A stretch of 64,000 bases of DNA from NCBI GenBank assembly GCA_034509755.1, contig CM067559.1:19760501-19824500 (forward strand). Direction: 5' to 3'. The position numbers were made by a program, and so were the translations under genes. The notes under the pieces are model-generated. The model was given only the letters and a program-made list of their open reading frames with translations. It did not search any database and was not told the origin of the DNA. Source of the stretch: Anisodus tanguticus (taxonomy: Eukaryota > Streptophyta > Magnoliopsida > Solanales > Solanaceae). This document shows, in pieces, positions 12,100 to 22,329 of the stretch; position 1 is the stretch's first letter, and every line of letters begins with the position of its first letter.

Positions 12100-12640
12100 G
12101 AGTGGGTGACACTTTCAACATTGTCTAGCTTTGTTGACTTTGCTATTTGAGCGGATTCTACTTCTTCTGGCTCTGTTGACTTGCTGGGGAATATTTGTTT
12201 GAGATGATGCCACTTTTGACATCATTTGGATCGTGTGTGAATGTTGTCTTAGAGGATGCCACTTACGACAATGTCTAACTCTATTGACCTGCTGGGAAAT
12301 GTTTCTTTGAGCGGATGCCACTTCTAATATCATCTGGCTTGTGTGTGAATGATGTCTGAGCAGATGCCACTTGCGACACCGTCTGGCTCTGTTGACCTAT
12401 TGGGGAATATTTGTTTGAGCGGATGACACTTTTGACATTATCTGGTTCACGTGTGAATATTATTTGAGCGGATGCCACTTGCGACACCATCTGGCTCTAT
12501 TGACCTGCTGGGAAAAATTTGTTTGAGCGGATGCCACTTCTGATACTGCCCGACTCTATTAAATCTTTGGACTTACTAGTGTAATGTTGTAGACTTTGTG
12601 GTATAATATTATTAGATAGGATGCCACTTCCGACATTATC
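12100..12640. repeat. Tandem array 1: 108-bp dimers of 49- and 59-bp units
   Basis: The marker GATGCCACTT (or a close variant) starts at 12206, 12255, 12314, 12363, 12422, 12471 and 12530, giving spacings 49, 59, 49, 59, 49, 59. One half carries a CATCTGGCTTGTGTGTGAAT-type tail; the other carries CGACACCGTCTGGCTCTGTT followed by a TTGACC-CTGGG tail. This is a higher-order repeat of two related subunits. Degenerate copies extend to 12154 and 12620. Confidence 0.88.
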
Positions 12641-12696
12641 TGGCTCATGTGTAAATGACACTCTCAGTATCCAGTTTATATAAATTCCCTCTCGTC

Positions 12697-12945
12697 AGTG
12701 AATGGCCCACTAGGAATTATTTGTATGAATGGCCCTCCCGGTAATTAATAGCCCTCTCAGCAGTGAATGGCCCTCTCGGCAGTGAATGGCCCTCTCGGTG
12801 TTGTTTGTATGAATGGACCTCTCACTAATGAATGGCCTTCTCGGCGTTGTTTGTACGGATGGTCCTCTCGGCGTTGTTTATATGAATGGCCCTCTCGGCG
12901 TTGTTTGTATGAATGACCCTCTCGGTAGTGAATGACATTCTTAGT
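12697..12945. repeat. Tandem array 2: 19- and 27-bp units
   Basis: The word AATGGCCCTCTCGG recurs at 12701, 12728, 12747 (variant), 12766, 12785, 12812, 12831, ~12858, 12885, 12912 and 12931. Spacings are 19 or 27 bp. The longer unit carries an extra TGTTGTTT. The array is a mosaic of two unit lengths. Confidence 0.85.
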
Positions 12946-12984
12946 GTTGTTTGACTCTTGAGAATGAAGACTATGGATTTCTGA

Positions 12985-13300
12985 CCAGCTGTACATCATT
13001 TAGACTTTGGCGTAAAGACTGCGGCTCCATTGATCGAGTTTACATCACTTTGATTTTAGAGTGAATATTATAGCCCTTTGTCTGGAATTACATCATCTTG
13101 GCTCTATAATAAAGATTGTGGCCTTTCGACCGGGTTTACATCACTCTAATTGTGAAATGATGACTGTGGCCTTCCGATTGGGTTTACATCATTCTGACTT
13201 TGGAGCAAATACTACAACCTTCCGACTAGAATTACATCACTCTGATATTAGAGACAAAGATTGCGGCCCCTTTAACCAGTTTTACATCGCCTGACTCTTT
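12985..13300. repeat. Tandem array 3: 48-bp units
   Basis: The word TACATCA recurs at 12992, 13041, 13089, 13137, 13185, 13233 and 13283 (TACATCG), giving spacings 49, 48, 48, 48, 48 and 50. The body of each unit reads roughly GGCCTTCCGACTGGG before the marker. An apparent repetitive 16-residue peptide frame here follows only because 48 is a multiple of three. Confidence 0.88.
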
Positions 13301-13796
13301 ATACAACTCTCATGACTAAGTTATGCTTCTTCATCGCCTTTCTGGACTCTTCTGATCGGGTATTGTGCACTCGTGGTGCTTTATCTTTGTGTGGCTCTTC
13401 GGGTCTAATTGTCATCTTCTGGTGTCGGAGTGTATTTCATTGTACCTATTTAATTTATGAACTAACAAGTTAGTGGAAAAACCTGTCGTCCTCCTGACGG
13501 CATTTTGGGTGACTTGCAATCATAGAAAGATTGTTAGTTTCCTATGGAGTCGATCCGTATCGCCGACTCCCTGTTGGGTTGTTTATCTGCTTTTCTTGTC
13601 CTGACCTCTCTTTCGGTCCTGGTGTAATGAGAGAAAATATTTTAAATAGGACATTTGAAAATATTTTGGAAAATAAAATTTTGACTAAAACATTTATATT
13701 TCTAAAATATTGTTAAACTCAATTGTCATGACATATATGCTTTGAGAGGCTCTTCGACCATCCTTGGTGCTCTGCTTTTGCTCTTTGTTCGTCTTG
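13301..13796 (-). other. Ogre 3' UTR between arrays 3 and 4
   Basis: Non-coding spacer. I see no convincing repeat, domain or RNA gene here. Confidence 0.4.
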
Positions 13797-14075
13797 GTAA
13801 ATTTTTGAGATCCCCTCAAAAAATTTCCAATGTTGCCGGTTTGGATTGGCTAACTCTCGTGCCGATTTGCATTTGAAGGAATGTTTGAGTCTCACTTAAA
13901 CATTCTGCCCCAATTATGGTTTTTAGACCGGTTAAATCTCGTACCGGCGTCATCATTGGAATTTTTGAGATCTTCTCAAAAAATTTCCCCAGTTTGCGAA
14001 TTTGGGCTAGATGATCCTTTGTGCCAGGTTTGTTGGTGGAATTTTTGAGATCCTCTAAAAAAATTACCCTAATTT
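13797..14075. repeat. Tandem array 4: exact 80-bp period, each unit with a hairpin
   Basis: The hairpin arm ATTTTTGAG (variant ATGTTTGAG) starts at 13801, 13881, 13961 and 14041, an exact 80-bp period. Each is followed within about 10 bases by its near complement (CTCAAAAAATTT; CTTAAACATTC in unit 2; CTAAAAAAATT in unit 4). In unit 2 both arms have changed so that pairing is kept. Sequence between hairpins is less conserved. Confidence 0.85.
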
Positions 14076-14144
14076 ATACTTTGTGAGGCGATCCTTCGAA
14101 TTCTTGGTGCTTCTGAGGCTTCCTAGAGGTTTCCTTGGTTTTTG

Positions 14145-14415
14145 TTTGGTGCGACCGAGCTCGAAGAGCGCCTACGTATCCCATCTCGAGAATCAAGTTG
14201 AAATGTAGTTCAGAATAGAGTTGGTTGATTTCTTATAATAGTACGACCGAGTACGAATGGACACCTACGTATCCGTCTTTGGGAATCATGTCATTGCATA
14301 GTTCATATTACAAGGAAATATGAATTTTGATAATAAAGCGACCGAGTCCGAAATGGACGCCTCCGTATCCCCTTTTGGGAATCAAGTCCTCACGTAGTTC
14401 ATTACAAGGAATGTT
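14145..14415. repeat. Tandem array 5: ~91-97-bp units with CCTACGTATCC motif (U1-U3)
   Basis: Three units begin at about 14151, 14241 and 14339. Each has CGACCGAG, then GCCTACGTATCC (variants ACCTACGTATCC and GCCTCCGTATCC), then GAATCAAGT or GAATCATGT, then a GTAGTTCA-type tail, with TTACAAGGA after the last two units. The same motif occurs twice at 24736-24915, in the spacer between Ogre ORF1 and gag. Confidence 0.85.
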
Positions 14416-14529
14416 TGGTTCTTCTAATGCAATTACAAGTAAATAAATTCGATTACAAGCAAAGGAAAATGCGATTACAAGCAAAAGTATGATTATAGGC
14501 AAAAATGATTACAGACAAAGAGCATGTCT

Positions 14530-14640
14530 TCACGCATAGTACCGCTTGATGGCGTCTGAGTTGATTGCTTTGGGCCACTCTTGGCCATCCATTTCTGCGA
14601 GGATGAAAACTCCTCCTGATAGTACCTTGTGCACGTATTA
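14530..14640 (-). pseudogene. Ogre pol, last ~35 codons
   Basis: On the minus strand a frame reads KVLSGGVFILAEMDG, then EWPKAINSDAIKRYYA and a stop at 14530-14532. In my recollection this LADMDG...PKAINSDA-(V/I)-K-(K/R)-YY ending is the conserved C-terminus of Ogre/Tat pol, after the integrase. All of protease, RT, RNase H and the integrase core that should lie to its right is absent. The frame meets the Tekay-like gag start at about 14641-14646. It is the only surviving pol of this element. Confidence 0.72.
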
Positions 14641-14645
14641 TGTAT

Positions 14646-15850
14646 TTTAGAAAAATGCATGTGAAGAGGAAATCAACTACCAGCAAGAGGGTTGCTACTA
14701 ATGTTTCTCATGAGGAGGATGCTCAGGCACAGGGAGCCAATTCTGGTACAATTCCCCTACCTAATACCACAAGGCTTGCGGAGATCCAGTTTTGCCACCT
14801 AGTTTTTCTGATTCAGATGTTAGGGGAGCCATTCAACTGATCACCCAGCTTATGGCTAGTCAAGCCCAACGACAAGGAACAACTCCAAGCACAGGAACTA
14901 ATGGGGAGTCATCCAATTTCAGAACTCGTGAGTTTCTTCGTATGGACCCTCCGGTGTTCACATGGTCAAGTAAGACCGAGGATCCTCCGAATTTCATTGA
15001 TGGGCTTCAAAAAATCTTTATTGTTATGCATGTTAATGAGGTAAAGGCAGTAGAGTTTGGAACTTATCAGTTGCAGGATGTTGCCAACCTCTGGTATGAG
15101 TCATGGGAGCAGTCCCGCGGGAAGATGCACCTCCAACGACTTGGGATGAGTTTGCAAATGTCTTCATTGAGTACTTTATTCTGGTAGAGGTCAGAGAGGC
15201 AAAAGTTGTGGAATTTGAAAAATTTAAGCAGAACGGCAGGAGTGTGCAGGAGTACTACCTTAAGTTTGTCTTTTTGGAAAAGTATGCTCCGCATAAGGTT
15301 CCAAACATGAGGGCCAGAGTTAAACATTTCGTGTATGGTATTGATCCCCATTTGTACGATGCAACTAATATTGCAGCTCAGAGTAGGGAGATAACTATTA
15401 CAAAGATGGTTGCTTTCATATAGGGTAATGAGAGCAGGTTGATAGAAGAGGAAGCCTTGCCCAAAGAGAAATACAGGGAGTTTAATAAGAGAGCCAAGTC
15501 TTCAGGCCACTTTAATCATGGGGGAGGTGGAGGCAGATAATACTTCAAGAACAGATCATCCGGACCTACTCTATCTTTAGCCAATGCCCCAGCCCCAAAG
15601 TTCAGGAATGATAATAGGAAGCAGAACTTCAGAGCATCAAGCTTCTAGTCATAGGCCAGTATGGGTCAGAGTTCTTTCAGTAACCCAGTTTGTGTTAAGT
15701 GTGGTAAGAGGCACCCAGGGATTGTCGCCTGGGTATGGATGTCTGTTTTAGCTATGGCCAGTGAGGTCATTTTTAGCGAGACTTCCCATCAACAAGGTAG
15801 GGTACATGAGGTAATGTGGCTCAGTCCACAAATTCTAAAGTCCCTCACAA
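14646..15850 (+). pseudogene. Tekay-type gag (broken)
   Basis: Gag forms the virus-like particle. It starts with a basic, Ser/Thr-rich leader (KRKSTTSKR) right at the truncation point, so the true start may be lost. The core spans two frames. 14792-15120 includes REFLRMDPPVFTWSS and FIDGLQKIF. 15103-15423 includes FKQNGRSVQEYYLKFVFLEKYA and a region ending near KMVAFI followed by a stop. After a Gly-rich linker a degraded zinc-knuckle region follows near 15690-15790 (VCVKCGKRH, then a CFSYGQ remnant). At least three frameshifts or stops break it. Confidence 0.85.
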
Positions 15851-16330
15851 TTCTCAGGCCCAATCACTTACGATGTTTATGCCCTTATAGATCCTGGATC
15901 CACCCTGTCATATTTAAGCCCTTTTGTTGCTAAAAAATTTAGGATAAAACCAGAAAAGTCACATGAACACTTCAAAGCATTCACCTCAGTTGGTGAGTCA
16001 GTTATAGCTAGATGGGTATATAGGGGTTGTCCAGTTAAAATCTATCACTGCATTACCATAGTCGATTTAGTACAGTTAGAAATGGTAGACTTCGATGTAA
16101 TCATGAGTATGGATTGGTTGTCATTATGTTATGCCACACTGGGTTGTAGAACCAAAATTGTAAATTTTGAATTTTCAGGTGAGCCAGTCATAGAGTGGAA
16201 ATGTGATTCAGTAGCACACATGGGTAGATTTATTTCCTATCTTAAGGCCAAAAATATGATAACCAAGGGGTATATTTACCATCTAGTTCGGGTTAGGGAT
16301 GCAAATACCCACACTCCAACTCTCTAGTCA
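15851..16330 (+). pseudogene. Tekay-type aspartic protease region (broken)
   Basis: The retroviral-type protease processes Gag-Pol. Around 15885-15945 one frame reads ALIDPGSTLSYLSPFVAKKF; the DPGST box corresponds to the D-(S/T)-G active-site motif, here with Pro at the second position, as seen in related elements. The open stretch 16082-16327 continues with VDFDVIMSMDWLS and RFISYLKAKNMI, a conserved linker between protease and RT. A frameshift lies between gag and protease, and stops occur near 16329. Confidence 0.8.
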
Positions 16331-16359
16331 GTGTCAGCTGTCAATGAGTTTCTAGAAGT

Positions 16360-17190
16360 CTTTCCTGATGATCTTGCCAGAGTTCCTCCCGATAAAGAGA
16401 TTGAATTCAAAATTGATATACTTTCTGGCACCAAGCCGATATCTATTCCGCCAATAGAATGGCTCCAATAGAGTTAAGAGAGCTAAAGGCCCAATTGAAA
16501 GATCTCCTTAATAAAGGATTTATTAGAATAAGTGTCTCACCATGGGGTGCACCAATTTTATTTGTTCGAAAGAAATATAGGTCTCTGCGTATGTGCATTG
16601 ACTATCGGCAGTTGAACAAGGTTACCATTAAGAACAAATATCTTCTTCCCAAAATTGATGATTTATTCGATCAACTCTAGGGTGCGTAGTGTTATTCTAA
16701 GATTGACCTTAGATCAGGGTACCATCAGCTTAAGGTTAAGGAAGTTGATATTCTGGAAACTGCCTTCAGAACTCTTTATAGTCATTTTGAATTTCGTGTC
16801 ATGTCAATCGAATTGATGAATGCCCTAGCTGCTTTTATGGATATAATGAATAATGTCTTAAGGCCTTATCTTGATATTCTCATCATTGTCTTCATTGATG
16901 ATATCTTAGTCTGTTCCCGTAGTGAGGCTGATCATGCAGAACATCTCAGAATTATATTGCGGACACTTTAGGACTGCGAGCTTTATGCGAAATTTTCCAA
17001 CTGTGAATCTTGTCTAAAGTCAGTGGCATTATTAGGCCATGTGATTTCAGGAAAGGGCACCCAAGTTGACTTTTAGAAAAATTGATATTTTTAAGAATTG
17101 GCCAGACCCACTTCTACTTTAGATATTCTGAATTTCTTGGGTCTGGCAGGATATTAGAGATGATTCGTAGAGGTTTTTTACTCCATTGCA
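16360..17190 (+). pseudogene. Tekay-type reverse transcriptase (broken)
   Basis: The RT copies element RNA to DNA. Fingers motifs are clear in 16459-16680 (LKDLLNKGFIRISVSPWGAP, then SLRMCIDYRQLNKVTIKN). After a stop at about 16678 the frame continues with YSKIDLRSGYHQLKV and reaches the catalytic box FIDDILVCSR at 16891-16920, with both aspartates intact. Further motifs (ELYAKFSNCE; ALLGHVIS) follow. Stops and a frameshift after 17060 end the domain. Confidence 0.9.
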
Positions 17191-17660
17191 GCTCCATTGA
17201 CTAGATTAACTCAAAAGAAAGTCAAATTTCAGTGGTCAGATGACTGTAAGCTTAGTTTCGAAGAATTGAAGATGAGATTGACTTTCACTCCAGTGTTAAC
17301 TTTTCTAGAAGGAACCGAGGGTTTTGTTGTATATTGTGATGCTTCAGGAGTTGGTCTTGGGTGTGTTTTAATACAGCATGGTAAGGTTATATCTTATTCA
17401 TCCAGACAACTTAAACTTCATAAAAAGAATTATCCAACTCATGATCTAAAACTAGCAACCGTGATTTTTGCAGTCAAGATATGGCGTTCATGTTGATATT
17501 TTCACATAGCACAAGAGCCTTCTGTATATTTTAAAGTAGCGGGAGTTGAATCTCAGGCAAATGAGATGGCTCGAATTGATAAATAATTATAATGTAGATG
17601 TTCTTTATCCTCTAGAGAAAGTGAATGTGGTAGTTGATGCTCTTAGTCGGGGCGATCCAT
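17191..17660 (+). pseudogene. Tekay-type RNase H (broken)
   Basis: 17197-17496 holds the RT connection and RNase H start: KKVKFQWSDDCKLSFEELK, then GFVVYCDASGVGLGCVLIQ (first acidic motif YCDAS) and VISYSSRQLKLHKKNYPTHD. The family glutamate region is altered to KLATVIFAVKIW. A frameshift follows. The conserved end, NVVVDALSRGD-like, is visible near 17625-17655 in another frame. Confidence 0.85.
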
Positions 17661-18840
17661 GGGAAGTTTAGCTCATGTTGAGGAAGGTAAGAAAATCATG
17701 ATGAAGGAGATTCATCGATTAGCCAGTCTAGAAGTTTGACTCATGGACTCTGAAGATGGTAGTGTTGTTGTGCAGAACAGGTATGAATCCTCCTTAGTAG
17801 CCGATGTGAAGGAGAAGCAGTTTAGTGATCCCTATTTGTTGCAACTGAAATAGAGGATTCACAAGCATAAGACTATGGCTTTTGAACAAGGGGAAGATGA
17901 TGGTACTTTGAGGTACTGAGGTAGATTATGTGTTCCAAATGTCGACAGACATAGAGAGTGAATCATGGTAGAATCGCATAATTCCAGGCATTCTATTTAC
18001 CCATGTTCTACCAAGATGTATCATGATCTTAAAGAAATTTATTGGTGGAGCGATATGAAGAGAAATGTGGCAGACTTTGTAGCCAAGTATCCAAATTGTT
18101 AGCAGGTGAAAGCCGAGCACCAGAGGCCTGGTGGGCTGGCACATAATATTGATATTCCTGTTTGGAAATGGGAGATGATAAATATGGATTTCATAATAGG
18201 TCTACCTCGCTCAATGAGAAGGCATGATTCAATTTGGGTGATAGTGGACCGACTGACTAAATCCCCTCACTTTTTGCTAGTCAAAGCCACAGATTCATCA
18301 AAGGATTATTTTAAGTTGTATATCTGAGAAATTATCAGGCTTTATGAGACCCAGTGTCCATCATTTTAGATCGCGGTGCTCAGTTCACAACCCACTTTTG
18401 GAAGTCTTTCCAGAGAGGATTGGGTACCAAGGTAAATCTCAGCACAACTTTTCACCCTCAGACAGATGGCCAGGCAAAACGTACTATTCAGGCCCATGAG
18501 GATATGTCGAGAGCATGTGTTCTCGATTTTAAAGGTAATTGGGATGATCATTTGCCTCTCATTGAGTTTTCTTATAATAACAGTAATCATTTTAGCATCC
18601 AGATGGCACCGTTCGAAGCTCTGTATGGGTGAAAGTGTAGGTAACCAATTGGTTGGTTCGAAATTGATGAAGCGGTGTTGTTATGGCCAGATTTGGTCCA
18701 TCAGGCTATGGAGGAAGTCAAAGTGATTCAGGAGCATTTGAAAATAGCTCAGAGTCGCCAGAAGTCCTATTCGTTGGAGTTCCAAGTTGATGATTGGGTA
18801 TTTCTAAAAGTTTCGCCTATGAAATGAGTCATAAGGTTTG
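17661..18840 (+). pseudogene. Tekay-type integrase (broken; catalytic Glu changed)
   Basis: Integrase inserts the DNA copy. The N-terminal zinc region is visible near 17985-18110 (HSIYPCSTKMYHDLKE and a degraded C-x2-C). The core reads WKWEMINMDFIIGLPRSMRR, IWVIVDRLTKSPHFLLVKA, then after a stop IILDRGAQFTTHFW and FHPQTDGQAKRTIQ. The first two catalytic aspartates are present. The position usually occupied by the catalytic glutamate after DGQ reads AKRT, so it appears to be Lys. WDDHLPLIEFSYNN and MAPFEALYG close the core at 18632. At least two stops break the frame. Confidence 0.88.
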
Positions 18841-19240
18841 GACCGAAAGAGATGCTCAATCCCAGATATATCGGACCTTACAGGATTTTAAGGAGAGTTG
18901 GCCATGTGACTTATGAACTTGAATTGCCATAAGACTTAGTTGATGTGCATCTAGTGTTTCATGTGTCCATGTTAAAAAAGTGGGTAGGAGACCCATCATT
19001 GGTTATTCCTACCAACTCCTTTTCAGTTAAGGATGGTTTGACCTATAAGGAGATTCTCATAGTTATTTTGGATGGTCAGATCCAAAAGTTAAGAACTAAG
19101 GAAGTTGCCTCAGTGAAAGTGTTGTGGAGAAGTCAGAATGTTAAGGAGGCTATATGAGAAGCCGAATAAGACATAAAGTCCAGATATCCGCATTTATTCG
19201 AGGAGCAAGCAGAAAATAAACAAGGTAAATACCCTCAGTA
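18841..19240 (+). pseudogene. Tekay-type integrase C-terminus / chromodomain (broken)
   Basis: 18945-19157 reads HLVFHVSMLKKWVGDPSLVI, then LTYKEILIVILDGQIQKLRT and KEVASVKVLWRSQNVKEAI, ending in a stop inside the chromodomain motif where related elements read E(A/S)TWE. Chromodomains guide insertion into heterochromatin. The remaining residues (IKSRYPHLFEEQ) continue in frame beyond the stop. It is followed by a few hundred bases of 3' UTR with many CATGT words and then the polypurine tract. Confidence 0.8.
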
Positions 19241-19428
19241 TTCATGTCATGTCCCCTGCGTATCCATGTCTCATATATCACGTTCATGTATTCAATACTC
19301 ATGTCCCATGTTCATGTTTTCATGTCACTCAGTCTCCTATTCCATATCATATTTCTTTATGTTCATGTAATCATGTTATGTCCAGTCTCATTCCTAACCA
19401 TGACCCATCATTCGATGACGAATAATCC

Positions 19429-19442
19429 CAAGGGGAAGATAT
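19429..19442 (+). promoter_or_regulatory. Polypurine tract of the Tekay-like element
   Basis: AAGGGGAAGATAT directly precedes the LTR start TGTAACACC at 19443. The motif CGATGACGAAT about 15 bases upstream also matches the conserved region before the tract in related elements. Confidence 0.8.
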
Positions 19443-22325
19443 TGTAACACCTCGTACCTTCAAACTAAGCATTATTCATGATCCACGAGTGTAGGAAACC
19501 AAAACGGGGAATTTAAGTTGAAAAACTAGGTTTAGTTCAACAGATGGAATTTGACGGCAGATTATACAGACCGCAAAATATTTTACGACCCGTCAAATGA
19601 ACCGTCAATTTAAAATTTGATATTGACGGCCAAACTGTAAATTCTATGGACCATCAAATTATTGATGGCCTATCAATCTCCACCGTCCCAGAACTCTAGT
19701 TTTACAACTCTCTGGAATTTCTCAAAAATAACAGTACCGTTCAATTCGATGGACCGTACAATTATTGACGGATTTTCAATCTGGACTATCAAAATATCGA
19801 TGGCCCTAACTCACACCGTTAAAAATTCGAAGGACCGTCGAATCAACCGTTGATTTCTTCCAAAAGCAAACAATATAAATTTGGGACTTCATTCTAAAAA
19901 TCAGTTTTCACAATTCACAAGCCCTAAAACGAAGGTTCTCTCTTCCCAACCATCTCCTACACCAAGGTAAATCCTTTCCATGTATTTCCATGCGATTCTA
20001 ATCGATTACTATCAAGTCCTAAGTGAAATTTACTATTTTTAACCTAGGGTTTACCCTACTCAAGGAATTAAAGTTCAAGCTTTGGGTTCCTTCTTCCAAG
20101 TTTAGATTTTTAAGGCAAGTTTTGGAGCGATTAAGGTATGTAGAGCTTCTATCTACGTGTGGGAACGTCATTGTTCTTCCCCACACCACATTTATCCATG
20201 AAACCATGAATTTCCATAACTTAGGATTTCATTCAAGTTCATGATAATCCTTCTTTACATATATAATGATATTCCATGTTATGTCTTGACTTCGTTACTT
20301 ACATTCATGATATGATATTGTGACTGTCATGAACCCGTCCGTAATCCATGAACCCATGTCTTAATTCCCATGAATTCTTAAATATATGTTATGATTATTA
20401 TCACTCAATTTTATGAAGTCATATATGGTTCTCATGATTTAGATAAGTTATATGATATATTTCTTCGCATGCTAAATTATAAATTAGGAAAAGGGTCAAA
20501 TTTGCCCTCCAACTATGCTTTATGGAACAACTTTGCCTTCCATCAAACTTTGAGATCAAATATACACTCACCGTTTGCAAACTTATTAAATTTTCCCTCG
20601 GATGGACGGATTTGTGAGTTGGATGCCACATCGGATCCACGTAGACTCCACGTCGGACGCCAGGTTGGATCCCGAACCAGATCCACCGTTCACACCTCCT
20701 CCTCCGCCGCCGCCACCACTGCCACCTCCACCTCCCTAGTGGCCCAAATTTACATGTCCAGATTAGAGGAAAAAACACATCTCTTCATTATGCCTTCAAG
20801 AAAAAGAAAAGGTAGCTCAAACCTTTACACTCTCTCAACTCCATTAAAGGAGAGTAAACACACAAACACATAACCAAATCGCAAAACCTGTGATTCCATC
20901 TCCAAAAAACGACATCATTTTCGAATCCCTAACACTTGGTAAACACAATGTTTAGAAACCAGTACGATACCAACGTAACAACATGGTCACCAACGGTAGT
21001 GATGGAGGCCGCGACGGTGGAGAAGGAGGTGTGAACGGTGGATCAATGGCAACAAATTTCTCTTTTTCTTTTTGTAAAGTTGAGGCTTAGATCTGTGTAA
21101 AAATAGGGAAAGAGGAGAAGACGACAATGCCATGGCTGCAAAATGAACCAGTTGCATGATCTGGGTGTTTCCCCGCCAAGATATGATCCGGGTTTCCTCT
21201 ATGCCCTTAATTTCAGCCCAAAATTAGCAATATCATCATTGCCTCTTTAGAAGATGAAATCTTTCTGTATAGCACTTTGTGGACAGTTTTCAAGTTAAGT
21301 AAAATGGAAATGAGGGTCTATTAGTACTACTGCTGCTATAAACATTACATCAATGGCAACAGTTTTTTTAGGCGAAATTTCACAAATATACCATCGTCGG
21401 GTTATTGGTATTGTGGTGCCGCGAGGCAGTGGACCTGATCGTTATTGTATAGTGGTTTTGTGGTAGAGAGGGGGTCGTAGTTGGTGGTGGTTACATGAGG
21501 CAGTGGTGGTGTTAGTCTTGGTTTGTCAGAGATGAGCTCCGGCAGTGGTGATGATTTTGGAAGATCTGGGGGTTGTTTGTTGGTGGTGGTCTGTCGACAT
21601 AGACACGTGGAGTCTACATGGATCTAACGTGGCGTCCAACTCACAAATCAGTCCATCTGAGGGCAAATTTAACAAGTTTACAAATGGTGAGGGTATATTT
21701 GATCTCAAAGTTTGACGGAGGGCAAAGTTGTTCCATAAAGCATAATTGGATGGAAAATTTGACCATTTTCCCTTATAAATTTACAAGTTATGATTTCAAG
21801 TTATTTCATGTAATTCATGGGCTTTCAAGCCAACTATTTTCAAGTACATGTTTTTTTGGAGTTGTACAGATTATCGATAAGGCTCAGATAGCCTGAAACT
21901 ACGTATGCCAACGTAGGATAATGGTTGCTCCTCTAGAGGATGATACCTTCAGATTATTTATCTCGGTGAGCCCCATCTCATTCGGGGCGCCAATCTAGTT
22001 ATTGTATGATTATATTTTATTAGAAGAGGTATGTCAAGGCATTGTCCTGGTAAACAGTTTTGCAGACTCATATTTTAGAGGTTTCATAGACTAGTCCAGT
22101 ATCATGTCATGTCAGTCATGGCAACAGTATTTTTAGACTTATCATATTTTACTCAGATGATACCGCTATTATATTTTCAGACTGTTATTTCAATACCATG
22201 TTTAAATTATTTCTTTAGCATATTTTGATGCCCATGTTGACAAGCAAGCCATGTGGTTCACTCAATCACATGCAGTAAGTCACCGAGTGTTGTGTTCCAC
22301 CCAGGCCATGGTTTGAGGCGTGACA
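19443..22325 (+). repeat. 3' LTR of the Tekay-like element (holds a nested Mutator-like element)
   Basis: It runs from TGTAACACC to GCGTGACA. Removing the nested element (1287 bp plus one 9-bp target copy) leaves about 1.59 kb. There is no partner LTR in the window because the 5' LTR was lost. Ogre gag sequence resumes at 22326. Confidence 0.85.
20486..21772. mobile_element. Non-autonomous Mutator-like element with long TIRs
   Basis: The ends form inverted repeats about 170 bp long (20486-~20655 and ~21595-21772). Both contain ATGCTTTATGGAACAACTTT and TTTGAGATCAAATATA, with outer tips RGGAAAA-GGTCAAATTT. They are flanked by TTATAAATT at 20477-20485 and 21773-21781, a perfect 9-bp target duplication, as expected for Mutator elements. 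No transposase is present. The ~940-bp centre differs in composition: a GCC/ACC-rich stretch at 20690-20740 and a GGTGGTGG-rich stretch at 21390-21600. It may contain captured DNA, but I cannot identify a donor. Confidence 0.88.
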
Positions 22326-22329
22326 CATA

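Larger units (their letters stand above)
14646..22325 (+). mobile_element. Tekay/Del-type chromovirus, 5' LTR missing
   Basis: Plus-strand Ty3/gypsy element with gag, protease, RT, RNase H, integrase, chromodomain-like tail, polypurine tract and 3' LTR in order. The 5' LTR, primer site and leader are absent: gag begins within a few bases of Ogre pol sequence. All coding parts carry stops and frameshifts. It lies inside the Ogre, between gag (right) and the pol terminus (left). A 1.29-kb Mutator-like element is nested in the 3' LTR. Confidence 0.87.

Noticed and set aside
12115..12490. Minus-strand repetitive open stretches
   Set aside because: By-products of the 49/59-bp array; composition and position inside the Ogre 3' UTR argue against a protein.
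12697..12945. Possible CRISPR-like array because of regularly spaced short repeats
   Set aside because: Units abut without unique spacers and vary between 19 and 27 bp; this is a minisatellite in a plant transposon.
13061..13294. Open stretch encoding a repetitive 16-residue peptide
   Set aside because: It follows directly from the 48-bp tandem repeat, whose length is a multiple of three; no start context or homology supports a gene.
14646..19240. Possible endogenous pararetrovirus
   Set aside because: Integrase and flanking LTR with polypurine tract are present and no movement or coat protein is seen; gene order is that of a Ty3/gypsy chromovirus.
20391..20873. 160-codon open stretch at the left end of the Mutator-like element
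   Set aside because: Starts in LTR sequence, crosses the target duplication and runs through the TIR, so it cannot be an old gene.
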